A stretch of 64,000 nt of DNA from positions 412,501 to 476,500 of the forward strand of contig JABMCL010001163.1 in NCBI GenBank assembly GCA_018857735.1, written 5' to 3'. Position numbers and translations under genes: made by a program. Of this stretch, positions 23,601-36,100 are shown piece after piece. The stretch comes from Alviniconcha marisindica (lineage: Eukaryota > Mollusca > Gastropoda > Provannidae). Position 1 is the first letter of the stretch; every line of letters begins with the position of its first letter. Below the pieces are notes generated by a model, which did no database searches, had not been told where the DNA came from, and worked only from the letters and a program-made list of their open reading frames with translations.

Positions 23601-26600
23601 TGGGAGGGAAAATACCAGTGCAGTCGTCTCAGACGCTGTAGTGTAAATGCCATGAATGACAAATTCTGAACGCTGACTGTTGGCTTTGAGCTTTGCCTGT
23701 TCATACTGCGTAAAAAAGCTAAAATTGTTGGCAGTGAAAACGTTAAACTCTTGCAACTGTTTGATGCTGCTGCGACCTTGACCAGATTATGAAGGTCACA
23801 GCAGCATTAAACAGCTGCAAGAGTTTACTTTCACTGCTGGCATTGAGCTTTGCCTGTTCATACTGCATAAAAAGGCAAAAATTGTTGGCTGCAAAAACAT
23901 TAAGCTCTTGCAACTGTTTGATGCTGCTGTGACCTTGACCAGATGATGAAGGTCACAGCAGCATCAGACAGCTGCAAGAATCTACTTTCACTGCCAACAA
24001 TTTTACGTTTTTTATGTGGTTTGCTTCCAAGAGTGCCCTCAAGAAAAAGTAGTGCTGATAAAAAATGCTGGTTTTGAGAAATTTGTTTCATGTAACAATT
24101 CATGGAAAATTGGACTTTAAGCAGGAACATACCCAGCATCCTGTACATAGATAGAAAGCACTTTGTTATCGTATGACATTTTGATGGAAGGGGAAAGGTT
24201 GTATATTTTATGATGCATTTTCTGTCTGGCCTGCAGCCTTAATGATTCTTTTGGTTTTCGCCAGCTATTATTTCAGCCAGTTCTTTTAAATTTGCATTTG
24301 CATTTCTATTAAGTTCTGCCTGCTCATACCACTTTTAATGACCTTGACATTGTTTGAAGGTCATTGTTTGGCAGAAAGGTAAAACTAGTTGCTGCGTTTT
24401 TTTTCCGTAAGTTCTCATTCAATCAAGTTTAAAGAGCACTTGTATGAAATGACACTATAGTCTCCTCTAGAGTTCTTGCATTTTTGTGTTTACTATCGAA
24501 ACAGCAGTTGTGCATGATGGTGCTAGACGAAATATGAAAAAAGAAATCCCAAATTTTCACCCCCAGTGGGGATTTCTTTAGAAACATATAGATAAAATGC
24601 CTGGAAGAAGACAGCAATGCACCTGGTTTGTATCCTTGCAGACGCCCCAGAATCAGCGGTGCAGAGGATTGAGAAAGGTGTGGTTTGTGTGTGCAGACGC
24701 ATCAGAAGAATAAGTTTGAGGAGGGTGTGGTTTGTGTCTGTGCAGACGCCTCAGAAGCAGCGGTGCAGAAGTTTGAGGAGGGTGTGAGCAAGGAGCTGGT
24801 GGAGCTTCTGATTGGTCGCCTGGACACCGCCACGCTCGTCAAGTTTGTGCGCACGTTCCTGCTGGAGTCCAACGCCTCTGGCAACCGCTGGCTGGCCCAC
24901 TCCCTGGTGCTGCAGATCTACAGGTACGTGTGCCCCACTCACTGGTGCTGCAGATGTACAGGTAGGTGTGCCCCATTCCCAGGTGCTGCATATGTGCAGG
25001 TAGGTGTGCCCCATTCCCTGGTGCTGCATATGTGCAGGTAGGTGTGCCCCATTCCTGGGTGCTGCAGATCTACAGGTATATGTGCCCCACTCTCTGGTGC
25101 TGCATATCTACAGGTAGGTGTGTCCCACTCCCTGGTGCTGCAGATGTACAAGTAGGTGTGCCCCACTCCCTGGTGCTGCAGATTTACAGGGAGTGTGTGC
25201 CCCACTCCCTGATGCTGCAGATCTACAGGTAGGTGTGCCCCACTCTCTGGTGCTGCAGATGGCAGTGTGTTTCAGGAACCTGATGGCCAGTGAACTGGAG
25301 TTCTTTCGTTTGAAGTGTGTTTCAGGAACTTAATGGCCAGTGAACTTGAGATCTTTAGTTTGAGGTGCGTTTCAGGAACTTGATGGCCAATGCAGTGGGG
25401 AGCTTTAGTATGAGATGTGTTTCAGGAACTCGATGGCCAGTGAATCAGAGAGCTTTAGTATGAGGTCTGTTTCAGGAACTCAATGGCCAGTGAATCAGAG
25501 AGCTTTAGTATGAGGTCTGTTTCGGGAACTCAATGGCCAGTGAATCAGAAAGCTTTAGTATGAGGTCTGTTTGAGGAACTCAATGGCCAATGAAGTGGAG
25601 AGCTGTAGAATGAGGTCTGTTTCAGGAACTCAATGGCCAAGGTTTGGAAATGCCAGAAGAGCTGGGTTCAGAAACAGAAAGCTTTAGTATGAGGTCTGTT
25701 TGAGGAACTCAATGGCCAATGAAGTGGAGAGCTGTAGAATGAGGTCTGTTTCAGGAACTCAACGGCCAGTGAAGCGAAGAGCTTTGGTATGAGGTCTGTT
25801 TCAGGAACTCGATGGCCAATGAAGCAGGGAGCTTTAGCATGAGGTGTGTTTCAGGAACTGGATGGCCAATGAAGCAGAGAGCTTTAGTATGAGGTGTGTT
25901 TCAGGAACTCGACGGCCAGTGAGCAGGAGGGCCTGCTGGATGTGCTGTGGGGCTTGTGGGAGGAGCTGCCCATCTTTGGTCGCAAGGCCGCCCAGTTTGT
26001 CGACCTTCTGGGCTTCTTTGTCCTCAAAACACCCAGCCTGCCTGAACACAAGGTCAGTAGGTCACCACATGAAGTTTCTCTTGTACCCACATTTCGCAGT
26101 GTTCTTCTCACCAAGCGTATGCATGAACAGTGGTACAGATGATGATGAAGCAGAGCTTCATGTCCTCGGATGTTGGTTGACACATTAGGGAAAAATTGTG
26201 ACCAGTGCCGAAGCACAGTTCAGTATTGCTTTATGTCCACGGAAACCGTAAGGCTCGTTGGGACAGACAGCCCAGGACAGCCACCTCGACTTTCACACAG
26301 CTCCTGAACTCTGAAAACTGGTACACATAAAGATGGACTAGATAACTGATTGGTACACAAGAAAACTGATTGGTACAGAAAATGATGGATTAGTGATTGG
26401 TACAGAAAATGGTGGATTAGTGTATACAGTGGTACAGAAAATGGTGGATTAGTGTATAAAATGGTACAGAAAATGATGGATTAGTGATAAAATGGTACAG
26501 AAAGTGATGAATTAGTGTATAAACTGGTACAGAAAATGATGGATTAGTGCACAAGAACATTTACTGGTACATATGAAGGTAGATAATGTGATAGTTGTAA

Positions 26601-29600
26601 CAGATGAATATGTGATCTTATAAATACTGGAGACACTCTGTGTAAATGCCATGATGGATGTGGCACTTGGCCCTTTGGCTGGCTGAACCTGTTGAGATGA
26701 AACTTGATGTGAAGATTCCTAGGGACACTAGTGTCTTACATACCTATAGTATGGGTAATACCTCCTTCACTAGTTAACACAGTAAATGAGTAATGCTAGA
26801 GATTATTTAACTGAATGAGTCACTATGTGAAGTAAAGGGAGGGTGATGGAAAATTAACTGCTGCCCTGTTTGTTGGGTAGCTCTGTGGTGTTATGGTTAG
26901 CACTCCAGATTCTCACGCTAGTGATCCCGAGTTTGAATATGGGTGGAGTTACTTTTTTTCTTCCATTTTTTATTTTTTATTTTTTTGTTCAGCTGCCGCA
27001 ATGCGAACATTATTGAAAATGTGCAATATTTTTTTCTCTGCTTACATGTCTCTGTCTCCCCCACATCATCAAAAACAGCTTCAGCGCTTCCTTTCCTGCG
27101 AAAGAGTTGATGGAAGCAGGTATTTTGCTTGGTTATTGATGGGGTGGTGGCTGTGTTTGTTGTGACGTTTGACGGAAGCAGATGTTTTGCTTGGTTATTG
27201 ATGGGGTGGTGATTGTGTCTGTCGTGACAGATTCAGGGCTACCTGGAGAAGGCAGTGTCCTTGCTGAGAGGGGAGAACAATGTGCTCGCTCACCATCCCA
27301 ACGCCTCCATCTACAAGTCAGTCTGCCTTTGGCACTGTTACCATGCCGCTCTTTGACTGTTCTGGTTTTTTAAAACATGCAGTTTTCATAGCATCAGCCC
27401 TTTCACTGCCATGCTTGCAGTGCTGTCACGCAGAAAACGACCAGTAAATGTGCGAAACTTTAAATCATTAAGGCTTTCCTCCCCTTCACATGAGCCCTAA
27501 CAAAACGCACCTTTAAAGGTGGATTTGTTATAGGACCATCAGATATACTGTTTGCAGGAGTGTATGTGAGCACTTTTCAGCCCAGAAATTTTATGGGCTG
27601 GGTCAGTGAATGGGTTAAGAATCATGAATAGTTACAAGAACAGTGTTAGCATATCTGGTGGCCTTGCTAGCCATCTGCAGTCAATATCTGATCCAGATCT
27701 TTCAGATTTTTACGTGATGGTAACCTGTTGCTGGTGGTAACCTGTATGGGTTCCAGTTCTGTGTATGCATTATCCCTTTTTCAGTTTTTGTTTTTATGTA
27801 GGCTTAAACCAGTTAACCCATAGCTTATTTTGTCCTTCGTGACTGAAGAGAACAAGGTCTCTAGAGATTAGCATGCAGGCTTTGACCAGGGCAGAGAATA
27901 AGTGTGTGTTGCCTTGTGCTGTTATGTGTGTGTAGCATGTTGTTGAACAAGCGTGTGTTGCCTTGTGCTGTTATGTGTGTGTAGCATGTTGTTGAACAAG
28001 CGTGTGTTGCCTTGTGCTGTTATGTGTGTGTAGCATGTTGTTGAACAAGCGTGTGTTGCCTTGTGCTGTTATGTGTGTATATATTGTTGTTGAACAAGCG
28101 TGTGTTGCCTTGTGCTGTTGTGTGTGTGTAGCATGTTGTTGAACAAGCGTGTGTTGCCTTGTGCTGTTATGTGTGTATATATTGTTGTTGAACAAGTGTG
28201 TGGTGCCTTGTGCTGTTATGTGTGTGTAGCATGTTGTTGAACAAGTGGGTGTTTCCTTGTGCTGTTATTGCATGAGATTGGTGTGTTACACAAAATATGA
28301 AGTGTGTTAAGGTGATGTTTGTGTGAAGCATTTTTAAAGAGTTGTTCAGAGCTTTTACGTAGAACGTTTTACACTTTCCTTTATGAATAACTTGGAGATA
28401 AACCTAAATTTGTTTTTAGCCCTGATATAACCCTTTGTGGTTGACTGGGCTCGAAGCACCAACTAACTAACCAAATAATGTGTGTATATCATGTTGTTGA
28501 CTGGTGTTGGTACCATTGTGCAGCATGCTGCAAGGTCTGGTGGACTTTGATGGCTACTACCTGGAGAGTGACCCCTGCCTGGTGTGCAACAACCCGGAGG
28601 TGCCCTACACTGTGAGTATGGAGTCTGTACTACTCTTATGCCTACTGTGGAGACTGTACTATCTTAGAGGTTGTACTGCTCTTGCGCCTGCACTGTGAGT
28701 GGGGAGACTGTACTCTCCTAAAAGTTGTACTGCTCTTGTGCTTACACTGTGAGTATGGAGACTGTAGTCTCCTAGAAGTTGTAAACAAGGGAGCGTGACG
28801 TCAGCAACGCTTATTTGTTCCATCCTTCCTTCATTCATCTAATATAGATGGGTAGGTTTGTGCATTGATTGATGGGTTGGTGGCTGTGTCTGACAGAACC
28901 TGAAGCTGTCTGCGGTGAAGGTGGATTCCAAGTTCACGACCACAACGCAGATCGTCAAGCTGGTGGGCAGCCACACCATCTCCAAGATCTCGCTCCGCAT
29001 CTCAGACCTCAAACGCACCAAGATGGTCAGTGCCTTGCCACGGTTTCTCTTCTTTGTGGGTTTTTGTGTGGTGACACATTTGCTTCTCAGATGCATGAAC
29101 AGGTGTTAAAAAGGTAAAACAGGTAATGTGTTAGAACTCAGAAAAGAAAATAACCAAACAGTGTTGAAAACAGATATATTAAAAGGTAAAACAGGTCAGT
29201 GTGTTAGAAGTCTGAAAAGAAAACCAGACAGTCATACCTCCCTTGAAACATGAGCAAGCGTTGAAAACAGATGTGATGAAAAGGTAAAAAAAGGTCATGT
29301 GTTAGAAGCCTGAAAAGAAAACCAGACGATCATGTATACCTCACTTGAAACATGAGCAAGTGTTTGAAAACAGAGATGTGATAAAAAGATAAAACAGATA
29401 ATGTGTTAAATGTCAACAACAAAAATAACCCAACGGTCATGTATGCCTTGCTTGTGACTATTCTGCCGCTGGGGTCAGTTTCAGTCCCTGTCACAAACAC
29501 AGAGAAGTTGGTTGAATGGCTACCTGTCTCCTTGCAGGTGCGAGTGCTGAACATCTACTACAACAACCGGTCTGTGCAGGCTGTGGTGGAGCTGAAGAAC

Positions 29601-32600
29601 AGGTAACAAACACTGGCACCTGCACGTACTCTTCCCTCGTGGCCGTGTCTTTGTGTGTCATAACCATCAATATCATCATCATCATCAACATTACCTTCAT
29701 CATCAGCTAGCATGTCGCAGCTGTGTGCTGCCTACCTGGAAGAAAGTGACCCGAGTTTCCTATGGACACTCTTCTGGTGTAACACTGGAAGTGTACCCAA
29801 AACACCATCATTATCATTATAATCGTCTTCTTCATCTATCATGCCACATGTGTTCACCCTGATATTGTCGTCCAAGTTGACTGTGTAAAAAAAACAAAAA
29901 AACACCAGATTACTTGCCACAGGTGTGCTCTGCTTTCCTGGAATAAAGTGACCCTGAGTTTGTTATGGGCACAGTTACCCTGAGTTTGTTATGGGCGCAG
30001 TTACCCCAAGTTTGTTATGGGCGCAGTTACCCTGAGTTTGTTATGGGCACAGTGACCCTGAGTTTGTTATGGGCACAGTTTCCCAGTGTATCACAGAAGT
30101 GTGCTGAAAACACCATTATCGTCACCACGGTGGTCATGGAGGTGGTTAGCTTGCCATGAGGTTGACTGTCCAGATGTGTTTCTTTACAGACTGGTCCTGA
30201 GGTGACCCTGTGCTGTTCACAGGACGTTGAAATCCAATTACTTACTGACTTTTCTTTACAGGCCAGGACTTTGGCACAAGGCCAAGAAAGTGACGCTGAC
30301 TGCTGGCCAGACGGACATCAAGGTAGGCCTCTCACTGCTGGCTTCTCTCATGTAGTTGACTGATTTTTGTCAGTTCTCACTCCCTATGCAGGCATGTGTT
30401 TTTTTAGCTGACACACAACTGTTAAATTGTTATTAAGAAATGAAACACAAGCTGTTCATTCCAAACTGACACACAATCTGTTCATTTTGAAGTGACTCTC
30501 AAGCTGTTCATTCTGAACTGACACACAGTCTGTTACTTTGAAGTGACACTCAAGCTGATTGCTCCAAACTGACACACAATCTGTTATTTTGAAGTGACAC
30601 TCAAGCTGTTTGCTCCAAACTGACACACAAACTGTTAAAGTGTTATTCTGAAATGACACACAAGCTATTAATTCCAAACAGACACACAATCTGTTGTTTT
30701 GAAGTGACATTCAAGCTGATTGCTCCAAACTGACACACAAACTGTTAAAGTATTATTCTGAAATGACAAGCTATTCATTCCAAACTGACACAAATTTTTT
30801 TTGGGGAAGTAACACACAAGCTGTTCATTCTACAGTGATACACTTGCTGTTCATTCCAAACTGGCACACAAGCTGTTCATTCTGAATTGACACACAAGCT
30901 GTTCATTTTGACACACAAGCTGTTCATTCTTACACACAAGCTCTTTATTCCAGCTGACAAACAAGCTGTTCATTCTGACATGCAAGCTGTTCATTCGGAC
31001 AAACAAGCTGTTCATTCTGACATGCAGGCTGTTCATTCTGACAAACAAGCTGTTCATTCAAATATACTGGTTTTCTTTAGCCTGCACTGTGTCCTTTTCC
31101 ATGCAGTGTCTTCTTTCCCCTTCAATGTGTTCTTGTCTCTGGATACCCACAGGTGGAGTTCCCCATCCCCATCGTGGCCTGCAACCTGATGCTGGAGTAC
31201 GCCGAGTTCTATGACAACCTGCAGGCCACCACGGAGACACTTCAGTGCCCGCGATGCTCAGCCTCCGTTCCCGCCACCCCTGGCGTCTGCGGCAACTGCG
31301 GAGAGAACGTGTACCAGTGTCACAAGTGCAGGTGTTGTGAAAATGTCAGTTCAAAGGTCAGTCACTTGTTGGTGTGGGAGAGAGTTGTACCAGTGTCACA
31401 AGTGTGCCTTGTTGGAGTGGGGAGAGAGTGTGTACCATGTGTCACAAGTTGCCATGTTGGAGTGGGGAGAGAGCTGTGTACCGTGTCACAAGTTGCCATG
31501 TTGGGTGGGGAGAGACTGTGTACCAGTGTCACAAGTGCAGGTAAGGAGGGTCTTGTTGGAGTGGGGAGAGAGTATGTACCAGTGTCACAAGGTCAAGGTC
31601 AGGCCTTGTTGGTGTGGGGAGAGAGTGTGTACCAGTGTCACAAGTTGCCATGTTGGAGTGGGGAGAGAGTGTGTACCTTTGTCACAAGTTGCTATGTTGG
31701 TGTGGGGAGAGACTGTGTACCAGTGTCACAAGTTGCCTGTTGGAGTGGGGAGAGAGTGTGTACCAGTGTCACAAGTTGCCATGTTGGAGTGGGGAGAGAG
31801 TTTGTACCAGTGTCACAAGTTGCCATGTTGGAGTGGGGGAGATGTGTACCAGTGTCACAAGTTGCCATGTTGGAGTGGGGAGAGAGTGTGTACCAGTGTC
31901 ACAAGTTGCCATGTTGGAGTGGGGAGAGTTGTACCAGTGTCACAAGTTGCCATGTTAGAGAGTGTGTACCAGTGTCACAAGTTGCCATGTTGGAGTGGGG
32001 AGAGAGTTTGTACCAGTGTCACAAGTTGCCATGTTGGAGTGGGGGGAGAGTGTGTACCAGTGTCACAAGTTGCCATGCTAGAGTGGGGGGAGAGTGTGTA
32101 CCAGTGTCACAAGTTGCCATGCTAGAGTGGGGAAGAGTGTGCACCAGTGTCACAGGTTGCCATTTTGGGATGGGGGAGAGTGTGTACCAGTGTGACAAGT
32201 TGCCCTGTTGGAGTGGGGGAGAGTGTGCACCAGTGTCACAGGTTGCCATGGTGGGATGGGGGAGAGTGTGCACCAGTGTCACAAACTGCCATGTTGGGAT
32301 GGGGAGAGTATGTACCAACAGCAAGCAAGGGGTTTACAAGGGTACACCATTCCATTTTGGTGGAGGAGAGGGGGTTGGTAAGGGTTAATCGTTGATTTAT
32401 GATTTTTGTTTTTCTCAGAGGATTGGCCAGTACAACTAGAGGAGGAATACTTCAGTGCGACCAGTTCAGGAGATTCTGGTTGGAAGCATAATAGTCCACA
32501 TTTATTTGAGCAGGAAATGTGAACTGCAATGCACAGTAACGCCTGTGACCTCTGTCGGCAGGGCCATCAACTACGACGAGAAGGACCCGTTCCTGTGCAA

Positions 32601-32858
32601 CGCCTGTGGGTTCTGCAAGTACGCCAAGTTTGACCTCACGCTGCTGGCCAAGCCCTGCTGTGCTGTGGACCCCATCGAGAATGAGGAGGACAGGAAGAAG
32701 GTGATGGCGCTTAGGTCTTTGGAGCTCTCTCTCTCTCTCGGGCTGGTTGCCTCAGGATGCTTGGACTTCTCTCTGTCTCTGTCTCTCTGTCTCAGTCCCT
32801 CTCTCTCTCTCTCTCTCCATTTTAGGCTTTATCTCTGTCTCTGTCTCCGTCTCTCTCT

Positions 32859-32916
<58 letters not shown>

Positions 32917-33103
32917 CACTCTCTCACTGTCTGTCCATCTACCTTTCTGTTTCTCTCTCTCTCTGTGTTTGTCTCTAGGTCCATCTCCATCTCCCCCTCT
33001 CAGCATTCCAACTGTGTATGTCCAGCTGCCTGTTGTTCTGTCTTCCTCTGTCTCTGTCTGTCTCTCTCTGTGTCTCTTTGCCTCTGTCTCTATGTCTCTC
33101 TCC

Positions 33104-33149
<46 letters not shown>

Positions 33150-36100
33150 ACCACCTGTCTGCTTTTTACTCCATCTGTCTTTCAAAATGTGTGTTGGTCT
33201 ACTATGAATGTATAAGCACCCTCAGTCAGCCTTGGGCTGAGTTTTTGTTGTTGTTGCTTTTTGTTAAAGAAGGGCATTGGTTTGCTGGGGCTGCTGTTGA
33301 TCCAGTGCCGTCACCACTGTCATGAACAGCATCGTAGCCTCTCACCTTACCAGGCAAGACGGTCTGCACTCGTGTCTGTCTGACACTGACCGGCTCTGCC
33401 GGCGGCATTTCGGACCACCTGTAAAGCGTCCGCTTTGCTCTTTCTTCTTCAGGCCATTTCCACCATCAACTCCCTGCTGGAGAAGGCGGACCGCACCTAC
33501 AAACAGCTGCAGACCCACCGCCCTGTCCTGGAGTCCCTGCTGATTCAGGTCACTGAGCACAGTGCCGACAGACTCTCCATCTCACAGCGGGTACGCACTC
33601 TCTGGTTGTGTCTGTGGAGCTGAAGGGGTGGGGGGTGGGGAACTGTGACTGTTGCGTTGACCATGTTTGCATGTTGATTGTCTGTTGATGTGTGAGGTAT
33701 GTGTTGAGGTGACGTGTTGGCATGTGAGGTATGTGTTGAGGGTTGAGGTGACATGCAGACTTGTGTGGTATGTATTCAGGTGAGGTGTGTGTTGAGGTGA
33801 TCTGTGAGGTATGTGTTGAGGTGACGTGGGAGGTATGTGTTGAGGTAACGTGAGGTATGTGTTGAGGTGACATGTTGATGTGGGAGGTATGAGTTGAGAT
33901 GACATGTTGACATATGAGGTATGTGTTGAGGTGACATGTTGATGTGTGAGGTATGTTGAGATGACATGTTGGCATGTGTTGAGATGACATGTTGATGTGG
34001 GAGGTATGTGTTGCAGAGACGTGTTGACGTGTGAGGTGTGTGTTGACATGTGATGTATGTCTGTGTTGAGGGTATGTGTTGAGGTGATGTGTTGATGTAC
34101 AAGGTATGTGTCGAGGTGACGTGTTGATGTGCAAGGTATGTGTAGAGGTGACGTGTTGATGTGCAAGGTATGTGTTGAGGTGACGTGTTGATGTGCAAGG
34201 TATGTGTTTGGGTGACATGTTGCTGTGCAAGGTATGTGTTGAGGTGACATGTTGATGTGCAAGGCATGTGTTGAGGTGACATGTTGATGTGTTAGGTATG
34301 TGTTGAGGTGACGTGTTGATATGTGAGGTATGTGTCAAGATGTGTTGATGTGCAAGGTATGTGTTGCAGAGATGTGTTGACATGTGAGGTATGTGTTGAC
34401 GTGCGATGTATGGATGTGTTGAGGTGACGTGTTGATGTGCAAAGTATGTGTTGAGGTGACCTGTTGATGTGCAAGGTATGTGTTGAGGTGATGTGTTGAC
34501 CTGTGTTTTGTGCTGGCAGGATGAAGCAAACAACCAGAGCAGTGCGGTGCCAGCCAGCAATGTCAACAAGGCCATTCAGGGCCTGGCGCAGAAGTACTGC
34601 GGGGAGTGCAAGTCGGCCTTTGATGAGCTGAGCAAGATCATCCAGGTTGGTAGTGACAGTCACTAGTGAGCTCAGCAGGATCATCCGGGTTGTTCGTGAG
34701 CTCAGCAGGATTATCCGGGTTGGTAGTGAGCTCAGCAGGATTATCCTGGGTTGGTAGTGAGTTCAGTAAGATCATCCAGGTTGGTAGTGAGCTCAGTAAA
34801 ATCATCCAGGTTGGTAGTGAGCTCAGTAAGATCATCCAGGTTGGTAGTGAGCTCAGTAAGATCACCCAGGTTGGTAGTGAGCTCAGTAAGATCACCCAGG
34901 TTGGTAGTGAGCTCAGTAAGATCATCCAGGTTGGTAGTGAGCAAGATCATTTAGGTCGATTGTGAGGGCCTCTGATAGTTGAACAAGAGCGTTCAGGTGT
35001 GAGGGCCTCTGGTAGTTGAACAAGAGCGTTCAGGTTCAGCAAGATCATTCAGGTTGCTAGTAAGGGCATTGATACAACAGTGATGTCAAGTGCAGGTTCA
35101 CAGTCAGACTGGCAGTATGGGCAGGCAGATTGTACAAATCTTAGTTCAGGATAATATTAAAACAAAAGTACAAATCTTTGTTTAGGATAATTATTTTAAA
35201 AAGTACAAATCTTAGTTTAAGATAATAACAAACAAAAAAGTACAAAGCTTAGTTTAGGATAATAATTTTAAAAAAGTACAAATCTTACTTTAAGATTATT
35301 TAAAAAAATACAAATCTTGGTTTAGGAATTTAAATTTTTTTTACAAATCTTAGTTTAGGATACAAAAAAAAAAAGTGCAAATCTTAGTTTAGGACCAAAA
35401 AAAATGAAATCTTAGTTTAGGATAATAATTGAAAAAAAGTACAAATCTTAGTTTAGGATAAAAAAAATAAAAAGCACAGGCTTTTGAAAGAACATGTTAA
35501 CCCTTATGGATGTGCTTATATGCTTGCTGATGCATACTTTTGATCAAGGTTTCAGGGGCAGCTTGTCTCTCACTCAAGATACTGCTGGTAGTAAGTAGGT
35601 CCTGTACATGGCAGTGTTGAAAGGCTAGCAGGTGTCAGAGTGACCTGACAGTGTGTCCAGTGCATTCTTCTTCTCCCGCCCACAGAAAGTGATGGCGTGT
35701 CGCCGGGAACTGGTGGAGTACGACCAGCAGCAGCGAGAGGCTGTGGCCTCCAAGGTTCAAGGCAACATGCCAGGGGTCATTGCCAGACCCAAGGTCAAGG
35801 AGGTGCCAGGATGCAAAACGGGCATCAGCACTACTGCCAACAAGAAAGACAAAGAGGGGTCAGTGCACACCACCTGTAGATAAAGGACCCGTGTTTTTGA
35901 TGTAGATGAAGACAGTGAAAAGGGCTGTGTGTTGACCTGTTTGTGTAGATAGGACTGTATGTTGCTGCTGCAGATTAGAGCTGTAGTGTTGGTGCAAGGG
36001 CTGTGTGTTGTTGGTGTAAGGACTGTATGGTGTGTTGTTGGTGTAAGGACTGTATGGTGTGTTGTTAGTGTAAGGACTGTGTTGTTGGTGTAAGGACTGT

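Noticed and set aside
31614..32324. Independent gene with YQCHK or HTLP repeats
   Set aside because: Secondary copies of the end of UBR4 exon 24. There is no start context, promoter or separate product evidence.
33550..34575. 341-codon minus-strand ORF ([14 protein letters not shown] repeats)
   Set aside because: Antisense reading of the intron 26 array and partly of UBR4 exons 26-27. A periodicity artefact.
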